A DNA stretch of 64,000 nucleotides. Origin: Scleromitrula shiraiana (Eukaryota; Ascomycota; Leotiomycetes; Helotiales; Sclerotiniaceae). Below the pieces are notes generated by a model that saw nothing but the letters and a program-made list of their open reading frames with translations, was not told where the DNA came from and searched no databases. Position 1 is the first letter of the stretch, and each line of letters opens with the position of its first letter. A program made the translations under genes and the position numbers. Below are positions 39,281 through 51,064 of this stretch, in pieces. The stretch spans positions 868,001 through 932,000 of the forward strand of contig JABELC010000012.1 in the NCBI GenBank assembly GCA_028455995.1. The letters are read 5' to 3'.

Positions 39281-40721
39281 TCAAAGCGCCAGGAATTGTC
39301 CTCGTCGTATATCCATTATGAGTGTGGGTTGACTCGTATATGTTAGATTACTAATCTGAAGCCTTTTGATGAATGGTGCATTACCACGATGAGTAACGAA
39401 CTCTTGTATTCGATCCCTCAAACAACCTGCAGTGATAAATTGAATCTTCATCCTTCCATCGTAATCATGGTCCGTTGTATTCCAAGATCCCTTTCCACCT
39501 TCCCCAAATATCCCATCAATCAAGAATTCTTCCAGTGACATTGACTGATTAAGAAATTCAATCATCTCTGGTCAATAGAAGTTGCCTACTGTCGTTGCTC
39601 CAACTGCCATCTTACATAAACAAACATTGTGCAAGTGGAGTACTCGAAGAGTTGATGAATGCGCCTGTAACAACTCCTGGAACGTGCTGCACAATATGAC
39701 AAGATTTTCGAACGAGACTGATCTAAGATACCTTCAGCGATGGAATTCATCAATGTTGGGAGGACTTAATCTTGCAACTTCCCTTTTTTGAAGTGTCGTG
39801 TTATACGGTTTACAGTGAGGCTTCAAAACTTTCAAGTTTGACATACCGTGTAAAACTTGAGCGAGCAGCTTCTCAGAATCATCATAGAAGTTTTCAAGCC
39901 TCGCTTCAAAGTCTTCTACGGTGTTGAACGCTTGGAACGAAGACAAGCGGGTATCAATGTCCCCCCAGGTAGGATAATCCCAATTACGTAAAGATAGAGA
40001 TCGTACGTTCCACGAAGCAGCTTGATTATGCTCAAGAGAGGCCACTATGACTCTCATCATAATCTCTGTACTGGAATTTGAAACTCCAAGACGATTAAGC
40101 GTAATATTTTCTAGCTGGCTGATGTTGTCATTCTGGTCCGCAGATATTTCCAGCCTCGAAATGTTAGGTTAAATACTCAGTACCTTAGGTAACAATTTTC
40201 ATCCACCTTCGTTAGAGAGAAGATGTTCTTGGGCTGACATGTAATAAAGAAAATTGGTATAGGAATTTCACAATTCCGCATTGGAAAGAGATTTGACTTT
40301 CTGCTTCGGATAAGCATGCTTTTCAATCCACATATCAAAGCTGACATCTTTGCAGTACAAGCCACTAGTGATGTGCCTACTAAGGCGTCAGATATAACCT
40401 TAATAATAGATCCATGAGTTGGGCTGATGCCGTCACAACAGGTATCGAAAAGAAATAGGAATATTCACTCAGCTAGTTCCGGGAAGGTCCGAGTATCATG
40501 ATGAATTGTTTCAACGTGTGCTCCAATTTCCTTATCGTTCGCGATCATAGAGAGTCTTTCAAAACTGACCTGATTAGCTGGAGAAATACGCTTCTACATA
40601 GAACCTTAGCAACCGCTGCAACCTTGTGACCACTGAGTCTCACGTTTCTAAGTCCATCTCTGTTTAAATCTAAGCAGATTGAATGTAAAAGTTCTGAGGG
40701 AAGCTCGTGCAAGCTAGGCAT
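39281..40721 (-). pseudogene. Decayed F-box protein gene
   Basis: From an ATG at 40721 the minus strand reads MPSLHELPSELLHSICLDL, a normal F-box opening, and continues to about 40570. There a 1-base frameshift moves the sense into another frame (SFERLSMIANDKEIGAHVET). That frame runs on through an in-frame TGA at 40467-40465 to about 40190. After a probable intron near 40150-40195, sense resumes (LEISADQNDNISQLENI, then WNVRSLSLRNWDYP), crosses TGA at 39736-39734 and again at 39574-39572, and ends with FIKRLQISNLTY and a stop at 39283-39281. This layout resembles fungal F-box proteins whose C-terminal part lists leucine-rich-like strands and ends in a conserved ANNF/WLEDLE-like region, though I did not find such an end. 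The family is given only at the F-box level. Confidence 0.65.
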
Positions 40722-40996
40722 TATGATATTGATATTTTTATGATGTTCAAATGGTGGTAAATAGATTGTTGAGGAGATGTCAATTGTTAGAGAAACACCG
40801 GAAGTGTTAATTGTTGGTGATTCGCTTAGCTCTTCATGAGGATTATACTGTTGGTAGAAGCATCGCTAGTTGTGCGAACTCGCTTAGTAAGCCAGTTCAA
40901 TGGAGCCCTTAGGGGTGTATTGATTCATACACTAACTTCAAGGTTATACATTAATTATCTAGTTATGACAATTTCAGAATTCCATTCATCCATCGA

Positions 40997-42959
40997 TTAC
41001 TTTAACGTTATATGTTCGTATTTGAGACCTTTTTGCCATTCCAAAACCTCGCCATGCATTATTCCATGAACATAAGCTTCTCCAATCAATATATAATATC
41101 CATCTTGTTGGTGGCGAAGTATCAAAGGAACAGGAGCTCCAGCCAAGATCCACACTTCATCAAGCGGCTGTAATGACTTGGATCCGACTCCAAGATATCC
41201 TTTGTGGGTTTTAAACAGGCTTCGCTCGTGATTCGTCGACTCCAGTTCATTCATGATGTTAGCAAAGTCTGTTGGATTGTGTTCATACTGATGGTTCGAG
41301 AATTCAGAGCCACTGGGATTTTCTTTCGTACACTTGATTCCATCTCGGGAACAGTAATCTCGAAATCGATTCATAATATCTCCAACTGCTGGTGGTGCAG
41401 GGTACTGTCCCTCATATGTGTTGGCTATAAAAGTTCGCCATATGGCCTCTTGGGTTGATTGACTTCTGTTTAGATAGTCAGTATATCTATTAGTGTAGTC
41501 ACACGCATACTAACCTGCCATCAATTGGTAAAGGATACATAAAATCAAGAGAATCAATTGCTTCGTTGAATTCGTCGCGGAGCCTACTCACAAAGGGTGA
41601 CCCTTTTTCTCCTCTTGCTATACGATTGCATATTGTATCAAGTAGGATGCCCTGCACTTTCAAATCAGAGTCTTGGACTCCACGAAAATCTTGATCCCAA
41701 CGCAGATGTCCGCTTGCGTTCCACACACAACGGCCACGCTTTGATAAAGGTATCGATTTCCATGGAGTACTATAATCTGGAATCCAACTCGGCAAATTAG
41801 ACACAGCTGCCATTGCATCTTGGACGTGTGATAAAATCTCGAGACCATAATATTGTAGTAGAAGCCGGGCGACTTTTCTAAACAATTCCGGTACCGTCAA
41901 TTCATAATTGGGCACAATTGCCTCATGAACTTTAGTAAACAGTGGATCATCACGACAGGATAAACTGAGTGGCACAAAAACTTTATCGTGTTTTTCAGCG
42001 ACCTTTGAATTACGAAGTTGGCAAAGAAGTTCCAGAAAAGAAGGTCTTTTATCAGATGTGACAAGGAGTCGGTTCATTATAAGCTGTATGGCGTCACCAA
42101 TGTCAATTCCTGGGCCGAGTATCCGCTTGTACTTTTCAACATGGCGAATCGAAGTCCTCGACTCAGCAAATACACCGAATAGAATTTTGTTAATATTTAA
42201 TTCATAGCACCAACTTGTGTGAATCAAAAATTCCATTGATGCTGAAACTACATTCCAAGAGATGGCCTTTCTCCCGCAAACAAGACTGATATCATCACAT
42301 ATTGCTGTCTCTTGTAAAGCCCATGTATCTGAGAACCAATGTCGATTGAAAAACACCATCAAACTCAACCAATCCTCAAGTGCTAGTGGCTCGAGGTCAA
42401 ATCTCCGGAGAAAATCTGCCTGTCCGGCCCATTTCAGACTAACGAGACATATCCATTCATCTCTAGGAATTTCAGAAAGTGTTTTAAGCGCTTTCATAGC
42501 ACGAGAGGTGGAGAAGTCTTTCTTTCCAAGCCATATGACAACCTTTTGTGCAGCCTTAAGGATATCTGATGCAATTGAAACTTGGCTTCCTCGCTCCACC
42601 GCATCTTCTGGGTTGATACACACAGAATTGATCCAGATATATTGCGTCGTAGTTCCAATTGTTCTGAAAGCTCTCATTCTTACTGCGTCAATTGCGAGCT
42701 TTGTATCCGTAGAAATACTCAAAACACATCCATCACAGCGGATGATCTGGTCTCGTGGAACTAGGTTCTGACGCGAGTGTGATAAAACCACATATTTTGG
42801 AGCTTCACGCAACTCTACAGTCTGAAGAAAGTATTTCACCCGCCCCCAGAACGTTGTGGTAATCTTTAAGAGGCGAATCGAAGTTTTTGACGGAAGGTTT
42901 GTGTACGTAAACGGCTCGTATCTTAGCGATTTACGCTTTGGGAATGTTAGAACTTTCAT
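40997..42959 (-). CDS. Heterokaryon incompatibility (HET) domain protein, two exons
   Basis: HET-domain proteins act in fungal non-self recognition, where some trigger death of fused cells; others have no known role. Exons 42959-41515 and 41465-40997 (49-base GT-AG intron) give 637 residues, complete. HET blocks: PKYVVLSHSRQ at 54-64 (family usually YxALSYxWG); QYIWINSVCINPEDAVERGSQ at 106-126, with Asn111 where Asp is usual; a third block with HWFSDTWALQETAICDDISL near residue 210. The C-terminus has the typical GEAYVHGIMHGEVL tail. No extra NACHT, ankyrin or STAND domain is fused. It lies between the F-box and hydantoinase pseudogenes. Its frame is clean even though its neighbours are broken. 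Confidence 0.9.
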
Positions 42960-44936
42960 GGCTTGTTAGTTTTGATAGGATTGGCTAACCAGAGCATTAA
43001 TAAAGGAAATAAGTGAAGTTCAAGTTGCGAGTGGAAAGCATCTAAGTTATAGCTTGAACACCATTTTTTTTACCAACATTCGGAAGGAGCTATTCATGAT
43101 CACTTTTGTTAGCCAAATCTAGAAAGCACGACTCTATTTTTGTGCCAGCTGACTGTACAGTTTTCTGTGAAGGTTATGTCACAAGGAAGCACAATAAATA
43201 AAATACTTGATGATTTCATTATGTGTATTCGAGGCCATGGAGATCTGACCTTGATAGTACATTGGATGGTAGAAACTCTTGGACGTAACGAGATATTTGA
43301 TTATCAATACACTTCACTCAATGTCTAAGCTCGTTGTTCCCTCGAAATAAGTGATACCGTTGCCAAATATGTGGTGAGAGTTCTGCTGAAACATTTGCAG
43401 CTGACCATAATATATGGTTATGAGATGTGTAGACGATCATTGTCTTACTAATTTCCCTTTTTCGCTCGTATTAATGCATACAACATCTTCAAATTTATGT
43501 TTTAAATTATTTAGTTTCTACCTAGTAGGTAGTTGAATAACAAAAGATTTCAAGCTATTATCATTAGAACAAACTATTTAACTATACAAAATCAAAATAA
43601 ATAATGTTGATAGAAGTGAATGATTCTTATTGTTGTAGTAGGTTGTAGTAGAAGTGTAACTATTCTAGGTTTCTCCATATGGGAGATTAGATGTAAGGGG
43701 GAGTGCTACTAGCGTAGCTTACTAAGGATTCTAACAAACGTAATTCTTTTTAGTTAATCAATTTTTAATCAAATATGAAATATAACTTTCGATTAGAAAT
43801 TAATACACCCTGGTGTAAGCTAAATACTTCCACATTTCTTTTTACTTCAATCACTAACATTTTCATCCAATTCACCCATTTTCTCTTGCTTCAAACACTT
43901 CCAGTGGGTTTCATGTGGGAACTTTTGCTATCATTTTCTGTGAATTCATCTCGATTTGGAATCGCTTCCCCGCACCCAAAGCTGGTGTCTAATGCATGTT
44001 TTGGCGAAAGGTCGCTTGCTTGTTCTCTTTACAATCTACTCAGCAGTTGAGGAGTAGTTGATTCCATGTTTATGATTACATTTGAATCCGTCATTTCAAC
44101 ATACATCATTGATCAAATGATGGCTTGCTGACGATTGATCTTGATCGTTGTGATGGTGATCGACAAGATAACAGTGTGAATGGATTAAAGACACCCCACC
44201 TCACATTCCTATCTCGCCGACCATGCCAATATAAATACGACGTCATGGGCCAGTTCGCAACCGAGTTCCCAACTCGGACTTTTCAACGACTATTATTCTA
44301 TTAGTCAGCATTCGAAAGATAACAATGTTCAAAATCAACCACCGAGAAGAAAATTATACCATCTCAGTCTTATGATGGTATCACTAGTCAAGGATTAATC
44401 TCCGATTAGTATTGTTGACTTATGAGTACTTATCGAGTGCTGGGATGTGATATGCGTGATAGTCTCGGAGATAATGCATCTCTTCTCTTATTGAAATATA
44501 GCGGCGGGAAGTGTGGAGTCATCGAGCTGTACAGTCCACACACAGAAAGAGGGTCCGTATAGATGATATCTAACTCTAATAGAGAGTAGCATATCTAGTT
44601 TCCCGTTTCTAGTCTTAACCAGAAGTAGTGCTAAATCAATGTTCGGGTAATTTTGAAACTATCTACTTTGTTGATCTTTCTCATCAAGCTTCGGGATTAT
44701 GGATCTAGTGAGAACTAGTGACGGGAGGGCGGATATTCTACTCTCTAATAGGTTTAGATGTGACCCAGCCGGTTGAGACTTACGGTATGTAAGCCCTTAT
44801 CTGCCGATAGAGTACTATAGTTAAGAAGTGTTTTCATGGAATGTATAAAGGCTATACCTCCATTGTAACTAAGCTGTGATGCAAAAGTGACTCGCTTGAT
44901 CATTAAGACTGAAGAGAATCAGATATTTTCTACAAT
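42960..44936. other. Intergenic region between divergent HET gene and hydantoinase pseudogene
   Basis: Two kb without a gene I can support. A plus-strand ORF at 43775-44050 shows no family features. TATAAA-like words near 44230 are unassigned. Confidence 0.4.
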
Positions 44937-47900
44937 ATGGGAGATGCAGGACTAAGCAAAGGGACTGGATATCGATTGGGAGTAGATGTTGGAGTAAGTT
45001 AAACAATCCTAGCATTATATTATTTGTGAGTTGACTTAACATTTACCAGGGTACTTTAACTGATGTGTGTGTTTTCACACCAGAAGGTAAAACCGTCCGG
45101 ACAAAAGTGTCCTCTACAAGCCACGATCAAAGTATCGTGAAAAATGGTATCCCAGACGCAAGAAAATAATTGAAGAATCTCTACAATTGGGAAGGTCAAT
45201 TTGAAAGTATTAATCATGGTACCACTGTTGTTATGAAAATTTTGCATACACTAGTAGCAAACACGCATTAACTATTTTGACAGCAGGGAATGCGGTTCTG
45301 GAAAATAAAGGAGCTAAAACAGGGCTAATCGTTACAGCCGGTCGCAAAGATGTTCTTGCTGTACGAAGATCTCAAATACGAGGCGGTTTGGGAGCATGGA
45401 TCAATTTCAATCATCCAGATCCTATAGCGTCTCTCGAGAGCATTGTACAAAGTAACAAGATGATGGACTCCGATGGCAAAGTGGCCAGTGAGATCGGCGA
45501 AGTTTCCTTACGGCGACACCTGGCTCGACTGGAGAAACAAAACTTTGAAGCCATTACCATCAGCTCGATTAATGTATACAGAAATGATGCGCATGAGAAG
45601 GTTGTCGCAAAGATTGTGAGAGGATAATTTGGTCCTGATCTTGAAATTATATGCTCCAGTGATGTCTTACCAGAAATGGGAGAACATGAAAGAACTGTCA
45701 CGGCAAGTGCCAACGCAATTGTGAAGCCAGCAGTGAAAAAGTATTTGACGAATCTACAACAGCTCCTTGCTGAAGACAGTGAGACAATTCGGATCTTGAA
45801 AAGCGATGGTGGCCTCACTACCAACATCTTAATGTCAGAACCTGCCGGTGGCATCTGAGGTGTTGCAGATGTTGTGGCGAAGAAAACCAAATATCGGAAT
45901 TTAATAACTTTGGATATGGGTGGGATGTCAACAGACTGTGCGCTCATCTGTGACGGAAACCCTTCTCTCCGAAGAGAAACTGCTGTTGATTCATTGACCG
46001 TGCGAGCACCATCTGTAGATGTACAGTAAGTGCCCTTGGTCACTGATGTTATAAAGCTTGCTAATATATTTAGAACTGTGGGTGCTGGTGGTGGATCAAT
46101 TGCGCAATACGTCGATCTCACATCCACGTTAAGAGTTGGACCGGAATCATCTGGAGCCAATCCGGGACCTGCTTGTTATGGCAAAGGCGGCAAAAACGCA
46201 ACAGTTACAGATGCTAATGTTGTCTTGGGCTATCTTCCCGACAAGCTGCTTGGGGGTACTTTCCCCTTGGAAATCTCTGCAGCTACTTCTGCCGTGGAGA
46301 ATATTGCCAAGCAAATGGGACTCACAACCAATCAAACAGCCCAGGGCCTCTACAACTTGGTGAACGAGAGAATGTAAAACGCTTTACATAATGTTTCTGT
46401 TGAGCAAGGATACAATCCTGAGGATTTCTCACTGATTGCTTTGGATGGTGCTGGCCCAATGCATGCCAATGCAGTCGGTAAATTGCTTCGCTCATGGCCT
46501 GTCATTGTCCCTCCTGCCCCTGGAGTTCTCTGTGCACAAGGAGATGCCACGACCAAATTGAGTCACGAATTATCGGCGTCTTTTATCAAACCGCCTCTCT
46601 GAAGCCACCCAAGAAGAAATATTTGGATCCTTTTCGGATTTGAGATATGGATGTGAGGACATAATGATCAAAGCTTTGGGAGATAGCTCTTTGAAAGCGC
46701 TGAAGATCGATTATGAAGCAGACATTAGGTATAAAGGACAGGCTTTGACGATGTCTATTCCTTTACTAGAGGAGGACTTCAAGCTTGAGTCAGCTGCATT
46801 CATTGATACTATTCGAAAGCGATTTGATGCAGCCCATGAAAAACAATTCAGCTTTTGCCTTCCAACTTTCGCGCTTGAGATTATGCGCCTGGGTACCATC
46901 GTCATCGACGGCTCAACAGATATGGAACTCACAATCATTGAAAGTGCCAGTATTGGTGCTGATTCAACACCTCCCGATGATGCAATTATCAGTCGCAAGA
47001 TGATAAGTACTGATGGAGAAAGAGTGGAGGCCATATTCCGAGACAGGACCAAGATTTCAAAAGCCGGTTACAAAGTTCAAGGCCCTTGTGTTATTTCCGA
47101 GATGGATTCGAATACCATCATTATTCCTGGGTTTTTCGGAGAGATTGATTCATATGGAATTATCCTCATATTTCCCAAAAAGGATAAAAATCTAACGAGT
47201 GACATCGCTCATCATGATTGGAACAGCGCTTAAGAAATAAATCGCCATTAATTCCAACATTGTTATCCTCTTCACTGCAATCGATTAGAAATGAGATGGA
47301 TACTCTCATGCTTCGATGTAGCATGTCTCCTGCTATTCGAGACCAACAAGACGAATTCAATGTCATTACAAACAAAGAGGGTAAGATGTTAGTCGGTCAA
47401 TTTGACAGCATTATTGGACAGTTCTTAGAGTCATGGAAAGGTACTATCAAAGAGGGTGACGTCTTCGTCACCAACGACGTATATGAAATTAGTGGAGCGG
47501 TCACACATCTCAACGATGTCATCATTATTCTCCCTATTCATTACAAAGGAGAATTGGTTGGCTGGGCAGCGAACTTCGGGCACATGACGCGAGTCCGTTT
47601 TTTACCTTAAAGCTTTGAAGCTTACTTGCTAATAATTTCTAGTGATGTTGGTGGCAAAGTGCCCAGAAGTATGTCTATAAATTCAACAAGCATTTTTGAA
47701 GATGGTCTGCAGATTCCCACCGTCAAGTTGTACTCTCAGGGAGTTTACAACACAGCTATGGTAAACGTATTCTGTCAAAATTCCCGTCAACCAGATTGGC
47801 TCCGTAGTGATTTGACCGCGCTTGTGGCCGCATGTCGAACCGCGGCACTCAAAGTTTGCGAGCTAAATGAGAGATTTGGTCCCAAGTAAGCAATTGCCTA

Positions 47901-49240
47901 TTTATCTTCAATCTTGAACGCACTAATGGAATCTAGTGTGTATCGTGCCTTGTGCGAAGAAATTATAGCCCGTAATCGTACTGGTATTCAAAAGCGTATC
48001 GATACTCAAATGGGCGACGAAGAAAGTACCTTCACAGACTCCGTTGATGATGGCGGTCAAGGCGTTGGCCCATATGCAATAAAATCTTCGATGAAGAATA
48101 TCAATGGAAAACTCTGCTTCGACTTCACCGGCACTTCTCCACAAGCTGAAACGGCCATTAACTTCTACCTGTCTACAAGCATGTTCAAAATGTTCGTTGG
48201 ATATTACGTTCTCACAGTTTTTATCCTCATTGCGTTGTCAATGATGGGTTTCATTATCTTCTTGATATCATCATACCCGTAGGATCTTTACTTCGTCCCG
48301 TTCGCCCAGTGCCAGTGAGTTGTCGAACTCATTTCCTCGGTCGAACAATGGATATCATTCAAGCTCTCATGGGACAAGGATCTCCCGCATACCGTGCCGC
48401 GGCCGGCTTCTCGGACTCACCTCATTTTTTCTACTCGGGTTTCAAGCCTGATGGAGAATGGTATCAACTGTATCACATCGGCATTGGTGATGTGCCGGCT
48501 CGTCGACTTGGAGATGGTCCAGATTGCCATTGCTTATTCCCAGCTATCAAATCCGTACCTATTGAAGATATTGAACTTAATTTTCCACTTCGCATTGAAG
48601 CTAATGAATCTCTTGCTAATACTGGCGGACCTGGTTTTCATCAAGGAGGCAATGCGCAACGCACTCTTTATAGGTTCTTGTCGGCAGGACAATTCAGCTC
48701 CCATGATGATCGGTGGTTTACTAAACCATGGAGAATCAATGGGGGGAAACCTGGTACAAGATCTTGGAAGAAGCTGCATCTGATAAGTGGTGGTCAGAGA
48801 ATGCTACCGAGTAAATGTGATCATATTAGAGTACAACCACGTGATATGTTGGAATGGGTTACATGGGGTGGAGGAGGACTGGGCGACCCTCTTACAAGAC
48901 CAGCCGAAAAAGTCGCATTAGAGGTGAAGAGAAAACTTGTAACCTTGGATGGGGCAAGAAAAAACTATGGAGTTGTTGTATAAGAGAAGGATTTCTCGAT
49001 TGATGTCGAGGCGATGCAGAAATTGAGGGCTGAGATGAAGAAAATTGAGGGAGAGAATGATAATGTATACGAAGAGGCGGTTCACTGGAGGAATTAGCGG
49101 CAAAGTGTGAACAGGAAACGGGCATTAAAGCCCCAACACCCCAATGGGAGAAAGACCCTCACGGCCCACATACCGGGTTGAAGTACGTACAGAATTGGTA
49201 CAAGGAGAAGCGGGAATCTTTGGGCAGGGTGCTGGAGTAA
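44937..49240 (+). pseudogene. Hydantoinase/5-oxoprolinase-type (HyuA-HyuB fusion) pseudogene
   Basis: The intact family are ATP-dependent enzymes that open cyclic amides (5-oxoproline, hydantoins) in the cytosol; fungal forms are about 1300-residue HyuA-HyuB fusions. Here exon 1 (44937-44993, ending RLGVDVG) splices at 44994-45049 to GTLTDVCVF, the ATP-binding start. Later family blocks include INHGTTV (about 45210), LDMGGMSTDCALI (45910-45950), GGGSIAQ and ESSGANPGPACYG (46085-46180), DGAGPMHANAVGK, then HyuB blocks IRNEMDTLMLRCSMSPAIR (47285-47340), HLNDVI, SCRTHFLGRTMDIIQALMGQ (48320-48380), GDGPDCHCLFPAIKSVP and WGGGGLGDPLTRPAEK. It is broken: TAA at 45625, TGA at 45856, TAA at 46375, frameshifts near 45150, 46595, 47215 and 48215, TAA after NYGVVV at 48980, and a further shift before the last block ending 49240. 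Introns at 46026-46073, 47589-47642 (GC-AG) and 47886-47936 are still spliceable, so decay looks fairly recent. Confidence 0.9.
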
Positions 49241-50032
49241 AGTTCCATCTATCTAAGCAAATGTAATTACACACTTGGTATGAGATAGCAACGAATAATA
49301 ATACAATTTAACGCATAATAGTGTTTACGTACCTTCAAATGAAAGCTGGGTGACTGTTACTTTGCTACCTATCCTGAAGTAAGATTCACATAATAAATAC
49401 CATCTTATGCCATGCAAGGTGAAGACAACCCATAAAAGGGTATAGAAAGAGTTTGAAGAACATGGCGTTGCTATCATATTAATGCTAATGTTGCAGTGAG
49501 GTGTTCGTTGTCGTTCCAGGGGTAAAAGTTCTCTCGCACATGTAGCTGATTAGTCAGCTGAAATAATTTAAGTTCATGTATAAATTCTAGTTCGACAACA
49601 ACAACATCAATGTTGAATAAATGCAAACGAACGGTAGGAAAGTCATACCTCTTACTCTACTGCAATCATGAATAATGCATACTATTGTATTTTGTGTTCT
49701 AGATTGCTCTTGCTTCATTAGGCAGTACGAAGGATTGTCATAGAACTAGCCACTGCCACGCAGCCACAACCCCGCTTTCGTGCATGTTGATCAACATATC
49801 GTTCGCTCCGTCCTTTTGCTACGTCCTTTTCTACGTGTTAAACCTAACATACAAGTACTAAGGAAAGCTTAGTCTAGTAAACTTACTTTATCAATAGAGC
49901 GTAAGAATCCTCCGAGAGATAACGACGTCAAGTCCTTGTTCGTTTTTCTTACCGAAGCCTCGTTTTTAATAAACATCTCATTAAAGAGGACCCCGCACTG
50001 GTTGCCAGCACCGATAACCCGTTTGCTTCGCC
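49241..50032. other. Intergenic region before the dynamin-like/beta-trefoil gene
   Basis: No ORF of note; presumably 3' flank of the pseudogene and promoter of the next gene. Confidence 0.45.
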
Positions 50033-51064
50033 ATGAGCTCCTCTACTGAAGAAGTACATCCTGGAGATGAACAACGCGCCCTTCAAACCGTTGCTAGACT
50101 TCGCAGATATGGTCTCGATAATAAAATGTTATCTCTCCCACAACTCATTATCTGCGGCAACCAGCCTGTAGCCAAAAACTCCATCCTAGAGGCCCTTACG
50201 GAAACCCGTTTGCTCAGAAATGAAAACTCACATACACGATTCACTACAGAGATTATATTGCGGCACAGTATAGTCAGTTCTATCACGGTCAAGGTGATAC
50301 CCGATTCTTCACGACCTCAGGGAGAACAAGAAGCCATCAAACACTTTCAGGAATCTACTTGCAACTTCAAGGATCTACCGAGGATAATGGATCTAGCAAT
50401 GGCGGCAATGGGAGTATTCAACGATGAGACATCATATTCTCAACCCCGGACCTTCTTTAAAGACATTCTTAGAATCGAAGTGGAAGGTCCTTCTCAGCCA
50501 CAGCTTGCGTTAGTTGATATTCCTGATCTCATTCAAACCATCTCTAAGATGGACGCCAGACTTGAGGATGGCGATGCTGATTCAGTAACTGAGACTGTTT
50601 CTTCCAGGGTAGGTGCCAATACTCCAACAGATACGACAATCATAGGCGGTTTCTTTGGCAATGTTCGTACTCGTGAAACAGTACTCTCTGAGGGTAACAC
50701 ATTTATCATTCGAGATCGAGCTAGCGGTCGAGTAATTACGCAAAAGGGCGGAAATCTTCTCCTGGAGGATATGAACGCCAACGGACTGGGGGGCTTCCAT
50801 TGGGTTTGTATTGAGAAGGATGGTTGGTTTGGCCTTCGTAATTACGTGTCAGGGACATTTATGGGTCATGATGGAAAGGGAAAGTTTTGGGCCAAGGTTT
50901 TTCATCATCGAAATCACGAATGGTTTTGTACAAGAGGTCATCCCGATGGTGGGCAACAGTTATTGATGCTACATGGGGATAAATTCCGCCAGATGGGTAT
51001 TGACGGTAGTGACTTGGTGGAGTTGGAAAAGGGAGGATCTACATGGGATTTTATATTGGTTTAG
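50033..51064 (+). CDS. Chimeric protein: degenerate dynamin-like GTPase half plus beta-trefoil (fascin-like) domain
   Basis: A single 343-residue exon. Residues 37-170 follow the N-terminal half of fungal dynamin-like (Mx-type) GTPases: LPQLIICGNQ, then ILEALTETRLLRNEN, HTRFTTEIILR, TVKVIPD, EQEAIKHF, DLPRIMDLAMAAMG, IEVEGPSQPQLALVDIP. But the P-loop that should read G-x4-G-K-S/T is GNQPVAKN (42-49), so the second Gly and the Ser are gone; and the G3 motif D-x-P-G reads DIPD (162-165). The domain stops before G4, and the middle and GED domains are absent. After a short polar linker (about 171-210), residues 211-343 form a trefoil-like unit seen in fungal fascin/RICIN-like proteins: FHWVCIEKDGWFGLRNYVSGTFMGHDGKGKFWAKVFHH, read in pieces, with DGGQQLLMLHGD and STWDFILV at the end. 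GTP hydrolysis is unlikely. Function unknown. Confidence 0.8.
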   Translation: MSSSTEEVHPGDEQRALQTVARLRRYGLDNKMLSLPQLIICGNQPVAKNSILEALTETRLLRNENSHTRFTTEIILRHSIVSSITVKVIPDSSRPQGEQEAIKHFQESTCNFKDLPRIMDLAMAAMGVFNDETSYSQPRTFFKDILRIEVEGPSQPQLALVDIPDLIQTISKMDARLEDGDADSVTETVSSRVGANTPTDTTIIGGFFGNVRTRETVLSEGNTFIIRDRASGRVITQKGGNLLLEDMNANGLGGFHWVCIEKDGWFGLRNYVSGTFMGHDGKGKFWAKVFHHRNHEWFCTRGHPDGGQQLLMLHGDKFRQMGIDGSDLVELEKGGSTWDFILV

